DNA from: Palsa-1392 sp963819975
GTDB taxonomy: Bacteria > Verrucomicrobiota > Verrucomicrobiia > Chthoniobacterales > UBA10450
Assembly (NCBI GenBank): GCA_963819975.1
Contig: CAWFYE010000002.1
Coordinates: 124,001 to 188,000, forward strand
Reading direction: 5' to 3'
DNA length: 64,000 bases
Shown piece after piece: positions 48,972-58,386 of the stretch. Under the pieces are notes generated by a model. The model was not told the DNA's origin, searched no databases, and saw only the letters and a program-made list of their open reading frames with translations. The first letter of the stretch is position 1. Every line of letters begins with the position of its first letter. Position numbers and translations under genes: made by a program.

Positions 48972-51236
48972 TCACCGGCGATTCGTTAGGCCGATCGGGA
49001 AAGCGACCGGAGCTGCACTCGCTTCGAGGTTGTAGGCTTCGACGAGAGCGACGCCGGTGGTGTCGCCGACCCCGCGCACGATCGCGGTATAAAGCCCCGG
49101 CCCGAGTGCAATCTCAATAGCCGATTCGCGGTCGTCGGTTGGTGCGAGCCCTGCGGCTTCCAACTCTGATTGTTGGGTATCCTTCCAGTTGTCGTTCGAT
49201 GCGATGAGCGTGCCGGAGCCGTCGTGCAACTCCAGGGTCGGATCCTGCAATGCGTCGGCCACGCCGAACGCACTGAGGGAAGGGCCGATGGCGCGCACCA
49301 CCATGCTGGAGGCGGTGCTCTCCGTCCCGCCGACGATGAAGCCGCCGATCATGACTCCATCACCCGTTTGCACCGACCCGCGGGTGCTGATGTTGCCCAG
49401 TTCAGACACAGCCGCCCCGTCCAAATCGTAAATCTCGACCAGGCCAACTCCAGTGCCGCCATTGTTCCCGACCACGATGGCAGTGTAGGCGCCCGGCTCC
49501 AGCGTAGTCAGAATCGCCGACTCGAGGTCGTCGGTCGGGGCCAGGCCTGCGTCCATGATTTCCTGCTCCTGGCTGTCGCGCCAGTTGTCGTTGCTGGTAA
49601 TGAGCGCGCCAGTGGCATCACGTAACTCGAGCACCGGGTCGGCCAGCGGTCCGGCCACGCCCAATGCGCCTAACGATGGACCGATGGCGCGGACGACGAC
49701 CTGTTTGGCCCCGACGTCGAGCGGCACGGTCTGGTTAGGACCTGGCTTGAGCGTGTTGATAAAGCCGCCGATGCCGGCGTTGTCACCGCCGCCGACGAAG
49801 AGGCGGGTCGAGAGGTTGTCATACGGAGCGATGGAATCGTAGTTCATGGTCAGGAGATAGGCCCCGCTCGACCCGTCAGTGTAGTTAACGACAGTGCCCA
49901 CCACCTTCCCGTCGAGTGCGCCGGGGTGGAAGATCACGGTCTTCACCTCCCGACCATCGAAAATGTCGCCGACGCGCAGGATTGGTTCCAGTTCCCAAGT
50001 GTCTAACATGCGGGCGAAGAGGCCGAGAAACTGGGCGCTTGGGCTCGGGCCGTAACCTTCGAAGACGGCCATGTCGGCCGACACATCCGGATTCGCGACC
50101 GAATAGAAAGTTCCTCCTCCCGGAATCGCTTCGCCTTCCTGCGCGACCTGCCGGATCGAGTGATCGTTCAAATTCAGAGTGAAGATCGTAGTGAGAAAGT
50201 TGTCGCCGCTCCCGTAGATGATGATCTGATCATCCGCGCCATGACTGAACACGCCGCTGCGAAAGAACTTCCCCGGTTCGTACTCGGTATCGTTTGGGAG
50301 GATGTTTTCCGCCGGTGTCCTCCCTTCCACGTCGCCTTGGTAGATGCCGTCGCTGGTTCCGAAGACCACGTCCGTGTCATTGTGGATATAAGATCCGATG
50401 ATGCCTCCAAAGTTGTTCGGATCGAGAGTCAAACTGGAAGCCACCTGAAAATACTTACCATCCGAGAAGCGCTGGGTGAAAAGTCCCTGGCCGGAGAAGA
50501 ACCTTCCTTGGAAGGCGACATAGCTGACGCTCAACGAGGGGGTAAAAGAGTCGAAGTCGCTAAAGGTTTCGCCCGCGAAGTCCGGCACGGGATCGCCTGC
50601 CTGGATGACGCGAAAGGCAGAGTCCTCGGTCACGACGCCGACCGCCGTGGGAGTAAAGCCGGTCCCATAGGTCCAGACGGCACTAAGCGAGAGAATGTTC
50701 TTCGAATAGTTCGGCACATCATCATCCCAGATGCCGTCAGGGCGGAGATCCGGGCCGGAAAGTTTGGGACCGACCGGCACTCGCTTGGCGCTGAGATTGG
50801 TCGCGTCTCCCCACCCACTGGCATACATTGCGAGCGGTACCGCCGCGGTGTCGGAAAATACCGCGGTGTCGCCGAAAGTGCCGAATTCGAAACCGAGAGC
50901 GACGCATGCTCGAGCTTCCTTCTGGCCGCCAACGCCATTTATAGTAACCGCATCGAAGACGCTATAAATCCCACGAATACCGTGGATCGAGATGGTAGGC
51001 TGCCCGCCCAAGTCGAACGCCCGAAAGTTTCCCTTCGTGACCAGTTGATCCGGAAGCTCGAAAGGACTACTCGGGATGCTCTCGATGATGTAGGCCGACA
51101 GCCCAAACGGATAGGGCGTTAAGGGAATGCCTTCGTTTGCGGCTACCGATGGCATTGCCACTAGCACGGCCAAGGCGGCCACGGCCGGGATAAGAACCTT
51201 CGCGACGGAAGTGTCGCGTCTCGTCCACATTTTCAT
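48972..51236 (-). CDS. Secreted protein, probable propeller-like domain plus tandem modules (754 aa)
   Basis: The export signal is in residues 10-33 (VLIPAVAALAVLVAMPSVAA). The central ~470 residues look like a repetitive beta structure: recurring FxxG/W segments such as AFRVIQAGDPVPDFAGETF, IRQVAQEGEAIPGGGTFYSV and LEPILRVGDIFDGREVKTV, roughly 90-160 residues apart, as in propeller-type extracellular proteins. No catalytic motif is recognised. It ends with two shared modules: NLSTRLFVGGGDNAGIGGFI, where the usual Val-Leu becomes Ala-Gly, and NISTRGSVQTGDGVMIGGFI. After the second module it continues with NLEASAAPVAFPIGLTNRR, a tail not seen in the other members. Confidence 0.85.
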   Translation of the reverse strand: MKMWTRRDTSVAKVLIPAVAALAVLVAMPSVAANEGIPLTPYPFGLSAYIIESIPSSPFELPDQLVTKGNFRAFDLGGQPTISIHGIRGIYSVFDAVTINGVGGQKEARACVALGFEFGTFGDTAVFSDTAAVPLAMYASGWGDATNLSAKRVPVGPKLSGPDLRPDGIWDDDVPNYSKNILSLSAVWTYGTGFTPTAVGVVTEDSAFRVIQAGDPVPDFAGETFSDFDSFTPSLSVSYVAFQGRFFSGQGLFTQRFSDGKYFQVASSLTLDPNNFGGIIGSYIHNDTDVVFGTSDGIYQGDVEGRTPAENILPNDTEYEPGKFFRSGVFSHGADDQIIIYGSGDNFLTTIFTLNLNDHSIRQVAQEGEAIPGGGTFYSVANPDVSADMAVFEGYGPSPSAQFLGLFARMLDTWELEPILRVGDIFDGREVKTVIFHPGALDGKVVGTVVNYTDGSSGAYLLTMNYDSIAPYDNLSTRLFVGGGDNAGIGGFINTLKPGPNQTVPLDVGAKQVVVRAIGPSLGALGVAGPLADPVLELRDATGALITSNDNWRDSQEQEIMDAGLAPTDDLESAILTTLEPGAYTAIVVGNNGGTGVGLVEIYDLDGAAVSELGNISTRGSVQTGDGVMIGGFIVGGTESTASSMVVRAIGPSLSAFGVADALQDPTLELHDGSGTLIASNDNWKDTQQSELEAAGLAPTDDRESAIEIALGPGLYTAIVRGVGDTTGVALVEAYNLEASAAPVAFPIGLTNRR

Positions 51237-51529
51237 AACTGCACCTTTCTCTTGTGCGGGCGAAGCCTCGCTCGCGATTCCCGTTTTAGGTTGGAAAGGC
51301 CAGTGGCCGGGGGTTCAAGTATCCGAATAATCCCGGACGCAGGAGGCGATTGTGGTTGGGGTCGCGCTCCGGCGTCAAGCTTTTTTGCATCCGCTTTGTA
51401 AGACGCCTCGCTCGGCGAAGCGCGGGAGAAAATCTCGCTCGCAGAGAACTCATTCTATGGTCACATGCATGCTTGCGTCTCCCAGTTGGAGGCGTCTACA
51501 ACAAGGACGCGCAAATTCCGGCCGTTACA
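51237..51529 (-). repeat. Duplicated intergenic leader, copy 2 (293 bp)
   Basis: Aligns nearly end to end with 54259-54532. Identical blocks include, on the plus strand, GCGGGCGAAGCCTCGCTCGC, CCGTTTTAGGTTGGAAAGGC, CCGGGGGTTCAAGTATCC, TCGGCGAAGCGCGGGA and TTCCGGCCGTTACATCAAT, which runs into the stop of the upstream gene. On the minus strand a TTGACG hexamer (51373-51378) is a candidate -35, with CACAAT 18 nt on as -10. A ribosome-binding AGAAAGG precedes the ATG at 51236. No gene is seen. Confidence 0.75.
51350..51378 (-). promoter_or_regulatory. Candidate sigma-70 promoter for the 48972-51236 gene
   Basis: TTGACG (51373-51378, read on the minus strand), an 18-nt spacer and CACAAT. The -35 is conserved in the duplicated leader at 54391-54396, which supports it; the -10 is weak. 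Confidence 0.4.
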
Positions 51530-54103
51530 TCAATTGAGATGGTAAGCCTCGACCAACCCGACTCCTGTGGTCCCCCCGACTCCCGAGACGATCGCGGTGT
51601 AATTTCCCGGGGCCAGGTTCGCAAGGATGGCTGATTCCTTGTCGTCGTTAGGCGCAATCCCGGTGGCCGCGATTTCTGCCTCCTGGGTCGATTTCCAATT
51701 GTCGTTCGCCATCACCAGAGCGCCGTTGCCGTCGCGCAGTTCCAGCATTGGATCTGCCAGGGGGTTGGCGATTCCGGAATTGCCTAACGATGGTCCGATC
51801 GCCCGCACCAGGACGGTCGTGTCTCCCAGGTCGGACGGCCCGGCGATGAATCCACCAATCATGACCTTGTCACCGGTGTCGACAAAGCCGCGTGTGCTGA
51901 TGTTGGCCAGTTTGGAGTCGGCGGGCTGATCGAGATCGTAGGCTTCGACCAAGCCGACGCCGGTGCTCCCGTTTTTCCCGCGGACGATGGCGGTGTAGCC
52001 GCCCGGGGGGAGATCCTGCACGATGGCCGACTCCCGGTCGTCGGTGGGAGGAATGGTGGTGGCTTCGATCTCCGCCTGCTGGCTCTCCTTCCAATCATCG
52101 TTTGTGATCACGCTGCCGTCGGGCTGGTGCAACTCGAGGGTGGGATCGGCCAGAGCGCCTTGCACCCCGAAGCTGCCTAACGAGGGGCCAATCGCGCGCA
52201 CGATCACTTTCTTGGGAGAGAACCCGGTAACAATGAACCCGCCGATGAGCACATTGTCATCCGTCAGCACCTGCATCCGGGTGGAAATGTTGAGCAGTTT
52301 GGGAATGAACGCCGGGGAGAATTCGGAAGTGTTCCCGTCAGGATCGGTCGCCGTGGCGGTGATTCTTTGGCCCTCGGGCGCCTCCGCGACGATGGCACTG
52401 AAGGACGCGTTGCAGTTATCATCAGTCGTGACACTGGTGAAGCCGAGAAAGATCTGGCCTTCACCATGACCGGAGGAATCAACGCTCTCATTGGCGAAGA
52501 ATTCGATGCGATAGCTCTTGTTGGCGACGCTATTCAGCGTGCCAGCAATCGTCGTGCTGCCGGGAGCGTTGGAAACGGCCGTCAGTACCGGGAAGTTTTG
52601 GTAATCATTCTCGCCCGTGTCGGGGTCACACTCATCGTTAGGCGTGACCGCGCCGAAGTTGTTGGGGTCGCCGTCGAACAGATTAATGCCAAGAAGCCCG
52701 TTGTCATGAATCGAATTGCCCAGGATGGCGATGCGGGCGACGACCACACCGCCCCCCCCAAAACCCCTGGCCAGGAGGACGCCGTTATCGTTGTTATAAG
52801 CAATGACGTTGCCCGTCCCGGAGGCTTCGCCACCGATGTTGTGGTCGGTGCCGCTAACGACCTGAATGCCGTTCATGGCGTTGCCGAGAGGGCTCGCGCC
52901 ATCGGCCTGCGTGCCGATGAAGTTGCCCTGCACGCTGTTGTTAGTGCCAAAGGTATTGATCCTCACGCCATCGAAATTGTTGCCGGAAATAACGTTGCGC
53001 GCGGCGGAGGTCGTGCCGCCGACAAGGTTATCGTGGTCCTCGGCGAGAGTGCCGTTGAATTCCACGCCCGAGTATCCGTTTGGAATGGCGACGGTGCCTG
53101 CCGCGTTGGTGCCGATGAAGTTGCCCTGCACGGTGGTGAAGCTGCTGTTGATGATCGAAACGCCCTGGGATCCGTTACCGGAAACCAGGTTCCCCGCGCC
53201 GCTCGCCGTCCCGCCGATGAGATCGTTACTACTTGTGAAGATGACGATGCCTGCTGCGGCGTTGGGCAAAGCCACCGTGCCACTCGCATCCGTCCCAATG
53301 AAATTCCCCTGGATCACCACGGGATTAAGGTTGCGGTCAACGAGGACACCATCCTGCGCGTGGCCGGATATCACATTGCGCGCTCCGGCGCTTGTGCCGC
53401 CAATGGTGGCTGCGGACGAAAATCCAACGTAAATCCCATTGCCGCCACCGAGGGCCGCGGTCCCGTTCTTATCGGTGCCGATGTAGTTTCCCTGCACCAG
53501 GTTGCCCGTTCCGATGGTCATATAGAGATTAGCGTTGTTAGACCCGGAGATGAGGTTGCGTTGAGCCGGTAAAGTGCCACCGATCGTGTTGTTGTCCGAC
53601 TGGACCCAGATGCCGATGTTGTTTCCCAGCACTTGCGTGCCGCTCGCATCTGCGCCGATGAAGCAGCCCTCGATCTTACTTCCGCCGGAGCCCTGCAGAA
53701 GGATACCTTGGGGAACAAAATGATTGATAACAAGACCGCGGATCGTGGCGGCGCCGTCTGTGACCTTGAGCCCAAAGGGGAGCCCTGCACTGCCGTCAAG
53801 CTCGATAAGGACGACGGCATTGTTGCCGGTCGCCAGGGTGTTCTCCGCCGCCCCCGGCTGGGTATAGCCGTCAATCGTGACTGCTTCTGTGATCGCCGGT
53901 AAAGCCGTTGCCAGAGCAATGGTTTTGACGCCCGATCCCGGGATCATGAAGTTGATTATGTCGGGACCCGGATTGGCATTGGCGTCCAGAATAGCCTGGC
54001 GCAGGCTGCCCGGATCGCTGTCGGTGGTATTGGTAACCGTGATAGCCCCGGCGTTGACCGCGCAAGACAAGATGAGGAACAGGGTGATGATGGTGGTTTT
54101 CAT
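51530..54103 (-). CDS. Secreted CSLREA-like parallel beta-helix protein with tandem modules (857 aa)
   Basis: A signal peptide (MKTTIITLFLILSCAVNAGA) precedes a CSLREA-like opening (VTNTTDSDPGSLRQAILDAN, then PDIINFMIPGSGVKTI and VTIDGYTQPGAAENTL). The parallel beta-helix (about 100-470) has around ten turns with GNFIGTDASGTVALPNAAAG, NLIGG and GNLVSGN motifs. An Ig-like spacer (YRIEFFANESVDSSGHGEGQ...TATATDPDGNTSEF) leads into two NISTR/GLVE modules, the last ending GLVEAYHLN. The ATG at 54103 has a good ribosome-binding site (AAAGGAAA) and is preferred. The fold often carries polysaccharide-acting or adhesive functions, but no acidic catalytic cluster can be assigned. Confidence 0.9.
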   Translation of the reverse strand: MKTTIITLFLILSCAVNAGAITVTNTTDSDPGSLRQAILDANANPGPDIINFMIPGSGVKTIALATALPAITEAVTIDGYTQPGAAENTLATGNNAVVLIELDGSAGLPFGLKVTDGAATIRGLVINHFVPQGILLQGSGGSKIEGCFIGADASGTQVLGNNIGIWVQSDNNTIGGTLPAQRNLISGSNNANLYMTIGTGNLVQGNYIGTDKNGTAALGGGNGIYVGFSSAATIGGTSAGARNVISGHAQDGVLVDRNLNPVVIQGNFIGTDASGTVALPNAAAGIVIFTSSNDLIGGTASGAGNLVSGNGSQGVSIINSSFTTVQGNFIGTNAAGTVAIPNGYSGVEFNGTLAEDHDNLVGGTTSAARNVISGNNFDGVRINTFGTNNSVQGNFIGTQADGASPLGNAMNGIQVVSGTDHNIGGEASGTGNVIAYNNDNGVLLARGFGGGGVVVARIAILGNSIHDNGLLGINLFDGDPNNFGAVTPNDECDPDTGENDYQNFPVLTAVSNAPGSTTIAGTLNSVANKSYRIEFFANESVDSSGHGEGQIFLGFTSVTTDDNCNASFSAIVAEAPEGQRITATATDPDGNTSEFSPAFIPKLLNISTRMQVLTDDNVLIGGFIVTGFSPKKVIVRAIGPSLGSFGVQGALADPTLELHQPDGSVITNDDWKESQQAEIEATTIPPTDDRESAIVQDLPPGGYTAIVRGKNGSTGVGLVEAYDLDQPADSKLANISTRGFVDTGDKVMIGGFIAGPSDLGDTTVLVRAIGPSLGNSGIANPLADPMLELRDGNGALVMANDNWKSTQEAEIAATGIAPNDDKESAILANLAPGNYTAIVSGVGGTTGVGLVEAYHLN

Positions 54104-54532
54104 GGATTTCCTTTCGGATGTTGGGAGGAGTGCCTGGGGGTGATGACAAAAGGAGACGTGGGATCGCGACCGGCCGCCGGACAGTCGTGAAAACGCGGGA
54201 TACGGCAGCCGAGCAAGCCGGAAGTTTCCAGGCCCTGAGAGCCCATCCGCCTTTTCATAACTGCACCTTTCTCTCGTGCGGGCGAAGCCTCGCTCGCGAT
54301 TCCCGTTTTAGGTTGGAAAGGCTTTTCGCCGGGGGTTCAAGTATCCCACGACCCCGGGGGCAGGCCAATCCTTTCCAGGGTCGCGTCCTTCGTCAAGACT
54401 TTTTCCATCCGCCTGTAGATCGGCGAAGCGCGGGAACACATCTCCCGGATGGAAATCTTCCTACAGCTACACGCGTGCCCTCGTCTCCGGGAGAGAGGCG
54501 TCGATAACGACGCCCGGATTCCGGCCGTTACA
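54104..54532 (-). repeat. Duplicated leader copy 3, with orphan 52-codon uORF
   Basis: These 429 bp hold the third leader copy (54259-54532, matching 51237-51529). Where that leader would start a gene (ATG at 54258, minus strand) only a 52-codon frame follows, MKRRMGSQGLETSGLLGCR..., ending in a TGA that overlaps the ATG of the next gene (54103) as ATGA. It looks like the remains of a deleted gene or a leader peptide. The rest of the interval has no feature. Confidence 0.65.
54368..54396 (-). promoter_or_regulatory. Candidate sigma-70 promoter upstream of the 51530-54103 gene
   Basis: On the minus strand, TTGACG (54391-54396), 17 nt, AAGGAT (54368-54373). The -35 and the surrounding GCGACCC are conserved with the leader copy at 51237-51529. 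Confidence 0.4.
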
Positions 54533-55426
54533 TCAATCGAGGTTGTAGACCTCGACCAGGCCGATTCCAAACGACCCGAACAATGATCCCTCAACCCCTC
54601 TCAAGATGGCGGTGTAGGCTCCGGCCGAAAGAACCTTGTAGAGCGCGGATTCCTCCGGGATGGAAGGGTCGAGGCCAGAGTCGATCACCATCTGCATATT
54701 GGGATGATCCATCCAGTTGTCGTTTGAATCGATCAGATCGCCGTCGCCGTTGTGCAGATCGAGAATTGGATCTTCCAGAGGAAGTAGGTTTTCGCCTTGT
54801 GCGCTTACGCCGCGAACGACGACGGTGGAGGGGCCGCCGCCGGCGAGGATGAATCCCCCAATCATGATAGTCTTGTCCGTATCCTCGCCGCCGGGAAAGT
54901 GGCCGACAGCGCCGCGGGTGCTGATGTTGGCCAGTTTTGAGTCGGTCCCCAGGTTGTCGAGATCGTAGACCTCGACCAGCCCGATCCCGGTGGTGTCGTT
55001 GACGCCGAACACTGTTGCGGTGTACGCCCCGGGGTCGAGCGTCGCTACGATCGCGGACTCGGCAGGGTCGGTCGGCGCAAGACCATTGCTGGTTAGGACC
55101 GACTGTTCTGAGGAGCTGTTATCCATCCAGTTGTCGTTAATCGCGACGACTTCGCCGCTCAAATTGCGCAATTGGAGATAAGGATCTTGGAGTGCGTCGG
55201 TCACATTGGAGCCAGAAAGCGACGGTCCAATGGCACGCACGACGACCTCCTTGGGGTCGGTTCCGTCGATGATAAAGCCGCCGATGAGGACGTTGTCGCC
55301 GATTCCGACCTCGAGGCGGGTGGAGATGTTAAGCGGGAGCGACGCGCCCTGTCCCGCGGCCGGCGTGGCTGCGAAGAGCAAGGCCGCGCTCGCGGCGGAT
55401 AAGAAGGTGAATACAGTTTTCTTCAT
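54533..55426 (-). CDS. Minimal secreted protein made only of two NISTR/GLVE modules (297 aa)
   Basis: A signal peptide (about 1-25, ending TPAAGQGA) is followed directly by two modules and nothing else. Module 1 runs from NISTRLEVGIGDNVLIGGFI to GIGLVEVYDLD; module 2 from NISTRGAVGHFPGGEDTDK to GIGLVEVYNLD. The second is diverged, with an insertion after NISTR and GVSAQGENLLPLEDP in place of the usual IGPSL block. It shows that the pair is an autonomous fold that can be exported alone. A GCCTAACGA motif ends 2 nt before the ATG. Function unknown; it may act as a stand-alone binding or scaffold partner for the larger proteins. Confidence 0.87.
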   Translation of the reverse strand: MKKTVFTFLSAASAALLFAATPAAGQGASLPLNISTRLEVGIGDNVLIGGFIIDGTDPKEVVVRAIGPSLSGSNVTDALQDPYLQLRNLSGEVVAINDNWMDNSSSEQSVLTSNGLAPTDPAESAIVATLDPGAYTATVFGVNDTTGIGLVEVYDLDNLGTDSKLANISTRGAVGHFPGGEDTDKTIMIGGFILAGGGPSTVVVRGVSAQGENLLPLEDPILDLHNGDGDLIDSNDNWMDHPNMQMVIDSGLDPSIPEESALYKVLSAGAYTAILRGVEGSLFGSFGIGLVEVYNLD

Positions 55427-55614
55427 GTTCGTTAGGCAGATGGTTTTCGGGCTTGGATGAGACGAAACTCAGAGCTAGAGCACTCGGCAGAGCAGTAGCC
55501 CGCAAGTTGGACACAGGAGCGAGCGTTTCAGGGATTGAAACGGCGGGCAAGCCCTTCCTCGCTCGTCGAGGCTTCGAATTCTTCGAAGCAGTTGCCATCA
55601 GAGCTCTAAAATCG

Positions 55615-58253
55615 TTAGTCGAGATGGTAGGCCTCGACCAGTCCGATGCCGGTGGTGTCGTCGACCCCGCTTAAGATCGCGGTGTAAGCGCCCGCCGCGA
55701 GCTCGGCGATGATCGCTGCCTCCATGTCATCGCTTGGGGCAAGTCCGGTAGCTTCGATCGCTGCCTGCTGAGACGACTTCCAGTTGTCATTTGCCATCAC
55801 CAGCGCGCCGTTGCCGTCCCTTAGTTCGAGGATCGGATCGGCCAGTGGATTGGGAATACCGAAAGCGCCTAACGACGGCCCAATCGCCCGGAGCAGGATC
55901 GAACCCATCGGCGCCTGATCCGGTCCGACGATGATGCCGCCGATCATGACATTGTCGCCCGTCTCGACCAGCCCTCGGGTGCTGATATTGGCCAAGGCGG
56001 AGTCGCCCCCTGAGGAAAGATCATAGGCTTCGACCAGCCCGACGCCGATGCCACCATTGACTCCACGGAGGATTGCCGTGTAAGGGCCGGGGTCGAGCGT
56101 TGCAACGATGGCCGATTCCAGATCGTCGCTGGGCGCGAGGCCGGTGGCAAGGATCTCCGCTTCCTGTGTCTCGCGCCAGTTGTTGTTTGTCACCACGGTG
56201 CTGCCGTCTGGGTAATGCAGCTCGAGAATGGGGTTCGCCAACGGATCGGCCACGCCGACCTCGCCTAACGAGGGCCCAATCGCCCGCACGATAACCTCTT
56301 TCGGCTCCGTCCCATCAACGATCAGGCCGCCAATGAGCACGTTGTCTCCCGTCTGCACACGCAGCCGGGTGGAGATGTTGAGAAAGCGGCTCAACGGTGG
56401 CACTACTTCACTCGCGAGCGAGAACTCGGAAGTGTTGCCGGCGGGATCGGTCGCCGTCGCGGTGATGAAGCGACCGAGCGCGCTCGCGTCGAGCGGGAAA
56501 CTGAAAGCGGCCGCGCTTTGTGCATTCGTGTGGACGTCAAGCGAACCAAGCCAGGTTTCGCCTTCCCCGTAGCCGGAGGGATCGGCCTCGCCGTTGCTAT
56601 AGAAATCGAGCACGTAATCCGTGTTCGGATTGCTCGTTAGGCTACCCTCCACCGATCGATTTTGCCCGTCGATCGCGATCTGGCTCGATCACCGGATAAT
56701 TTTGCAGGTTGTTCGCGCCAATGTCACTGTCGGGGAAGTCATTCGCGGTCACCCCGTTGAAGGGTCTTCGGTGCCGCCGAGCAAGGTTAATGCCGATCCC
56801 CACATTCCCGAAGATCGAGTTACCAAAGATGTTGTTGCCAGTGCTGCTGGCATGGTCATGGCGATGCCGCCATTCCCGCCTTTGAAAGCGATCACATTGC
56901 CGGAGCCAGCCGGACCGCCAATGATGGTCCCGAGCCACCGCCGAGCAGGATGCCGATCGCTCCGAAAAAATCGAGTCCCGGCCGTGCCGGTGGCATCAGG
57001 GCCGATAAGGTTGCCTTGGATGAGATTGCCGGTCGCACGCGGCTCCGCTGATTTCGATGTTGTTGAGGTTGCCGGAGATGAGATTGCCCGCTCGCTGGGC
57101 GCGGTCCGCCGATCAAGTTTCGGGTGAATCGTCGCGCAGCACTCCCGCATATCGTCGGCGCCGATGTTGACCATGCCGGTGGCATCGGTCCCGATGTAGT
57201 TGCCCTGCACCATATTTCCGGTTGCACCATTAGTGAGCAGCACGCCGGTGCTATTGGCGGAGATGACGTTGCGCGCGTCGGCGGTCGTGCCGCCGATCGA
57301 GATTGTTGGCTCGTTGTCGATCAGGACGCCGTTTCCACCGTTAGGCAAAGCCGCCGTGCCAGCTCGCGATCAGTGCCGATGTAATTGCCCTGCACTAGAT
57401 TGTTGACGCAGTCGGTCGCCGAAACCGGAAAACCCGATTTGCGATCCGCTTCATGGTGTTTCCCGAAAGAAGATTGCCTGTCGCCCGCGCCGATCGCCGC
57501 CGATCAGATTATCCGTCAGAATTGCCGGAGTAGATCAACGCCATGTCCATCGTTCGGGTAAGAGCGACCATCCCGGTGCTATCCGTGCCGATGTAATTGC
57601 CCTGCACGACGTTGTTCATCTGCCGACATAGAACAGGACCCGATAGCGCGTTCCCGCGAGAATAGTTGCGCGCCGACGCGGAGCAGGCCCCCGATGAGAT
57701 TGGGAGGCACCGGATGAGACGAGCGCGATAGCATGGCCTATGTTGCCGAGACCTCGTGCCCGTAGCGTCGGTGCCGATGAAATTTCCTTCGATGAGATTG
57801 TCGTCGGCGCCACCGATCGTTACTGCGACAGCGTGAATCGGTTGATCACCAGACCGCGAATGACGCAATTGCCGGCGACGAGTGGAGCCCCGCGAACTGC
57901 CGAAGGAGATGGCTCCGTTCAATCTCGATCTGAAGTACGGCGTCGTTGCCTACGGCCAGGGTGTTTTCAGACGCGCCCGGCTGGGTGTAGCCGTCGATCG
58001 TGACCGGATCGGTCAAAAGCGGCAGAGCGGAAGTCGGCGTGATCGTGTGAACGCCAACCCCGGAAATATTGAAGTTGATGGTGTCGGCGCCGGGATTGGC
58101 ATTGGCCGCGGTCATGGCCTCGCGCAGCGTGCAGCCAGGCGCGGCGCAAGTGCCGTCGCCAGGATCGACTGTGTTGTCGACCACGAAGGTATCGGCCGCA
58201 GCGCTCGCAACCAGGGTGAGGATTAGGTTAAGAGTGACGAGGGTCGTTTTCAT
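55615..58253 (-). pseudogene. Beta-helix protein with tandem modules, multiple frameshifts
   Basis: The start at 58253 (MKTTLVTLNLILTLVASAAA, then DPGDGTCAAPGCTLREAMTA, a CSLREA-type opening) and the end (two modules, last GLVEAYHLD at 55615) match the intact paralogue at 58387-60966. Between about 56640 and 57940 the coding path hops through at least four frames, recognisable by pieces such as GNFIGTDATG and NVISANSTGVLLTNGATGN. The C-terminal 345 codons (55615-56652) are clean, as are the N-terminal ~100 codons. Dense indels confined to ~1.3 kb of repetitive sequence suggest low-coverage assembly error as much as true decay. If the sequence is correct, only the module-bearing C-terminal part is readable. 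Confidence 0.82.
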
Positions 58254-58335
58254 AAGCGTGAGTCTTCTTCGGTTATACGCCGGCCGTCGAACCGTTCCCA
58301 TGGCGGAACCGCCCCGCTTTCCTCGGCGCGACCCG

Positions 58336-58364
58336 ATTTTTCGGAAAGCGCCGAGGCGGGTCAA
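58336..58364 (-). promoter_or_regulatory. Sigma-70-like promoter for the 55615-58253 gene
   Basis: On the minus strand, TTGACC (58359-58364), 17 nt, AAAAAT (58336-58341), about 80 nt upstream of the ATG at 58253. The same two hexamers with the same spacing precede the paralogous gene ending at 60966. Confidence 0.6.
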
Positions 58365-58386
58365 ACCTTTTCTGGCCAACCCGCAC

